Positions 63,804 to 64,000 of a stretch of DNA of 64,000 nucleotides are shown here, piece after piece (positions within the stretch are counted from its first letter, which is position 1; each line of letters begins with the position of its first letter). The stretch spans positions 2,040,501 to 2,104,500 of the forward strand of contig JAKNDB010000068.1 of assembly GCA_024305405.1 (NCBI GenBank). Direction: 5' to 3'. Source of the DNA: Dirofilaria immitis. Its lineage: Eukaryota; Nematoda; Chromadorea; Rhabditida; Onchocercidae. Position numbers and translations under genes: made by a program. Below the pieces are notes generated by a model. It was given only the letters and a program-made list of their open reading frames with translations, was not told the origin of the DNA and searched no databases.

Positions 63804-64000
63804 CAAAAGAAAAGAAAATTGTGTTGAGAAGACTTGAAGAATTCCTACGGAATGTCTAGCAAAGGTTGATTTAATTTTTGACAAAAATTTGTAGAAAAAC
63901 ATTTAATCTTTGACTTAGACATAATTTTATTTTAAATTATAAGTACTTATGGATAGGGTGTGACTTATTAATTCATTTAAGATCTTTGGTAATGATTTTT
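63804..64000. other. Window end, no feature
   Basis: A+T-rich, nothing recognisable. Confidence 0.5.

Overview
The window is about 76-78% A+T by eye and consists of eukaryotic split genes with short exons. Introns begin GTAAGT or GTATGT and end TTTTCAG or TTTTTAG. At least four genes have a 3' splice acceptor only 11-16 nt upstream of the start codon, which is the footprint of spliced-leader trans-splicing. Together with a BEL/Pao retroelement carrying an env-like region and an SH2 kinase-fold gene of FER-like nematode style, this points to a nematode. A spirurid or filarial parasite is my guess, unproven.

Layout. 1-2393 (+): the 3' part of a BCAS3 homologue. 4685-14244 (-): an oxysterol-binding-protein-related protein (ORP3/6/7-like, PH plus ORD) in about 15 exons; one of its introns holds a 2.07-kb internally deleted BEL/Pao LTR element in the opposite orientation (6698-8763, TSD AATTG). 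15409-17197 (-): an unrecognised 291-residue protein in six clean exons. 18.3-41.3 kb: a gene-poor zone of tandem arrays with only isolated candidate exons (18.3, 24.4 and 36.2 kb on +, 39.8 kb on -). 41933-45579 (+): an SH2 protein with a degenerate kinase domain (HRD to HCN, DFG to GNF). 45.6-51.1 kb: repeats, including a 52-unit GT run. 51123-53259 and 55190-57162 (+): two tandem paralogous single-pass membrane proteins. 59213-62789 (+): a NUP50 (nucleoporin with C-terminal Ran-binding domain) homologue. 63318-63803 (+): the exons of an unrecognised small gene.

BCAS3, ORP and NUP50 are housekeeping-type genes for phosphoinositide/autophagy-linked trafficking, lipid transfer and nuclear import. 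The most unusual content is the pseudokinase and the paired membrane proteins, one of which ends in the exact six-residue phosphodegron of IkB-alpha. Nothing in the sequence shows that these act together.

Nearly every multi-exon gene from 7 kb onward contains at least one single-base frame break, almost always repaired by adding one base, often in a homopolymer. The simplest reading is uncorrected long-read consensus errors, so broken frames here should not be taken as pseudogenes without raw reads. Exon limits were placed by hand from splice consensus, reading phase and remembered family alignments; no database search was run.
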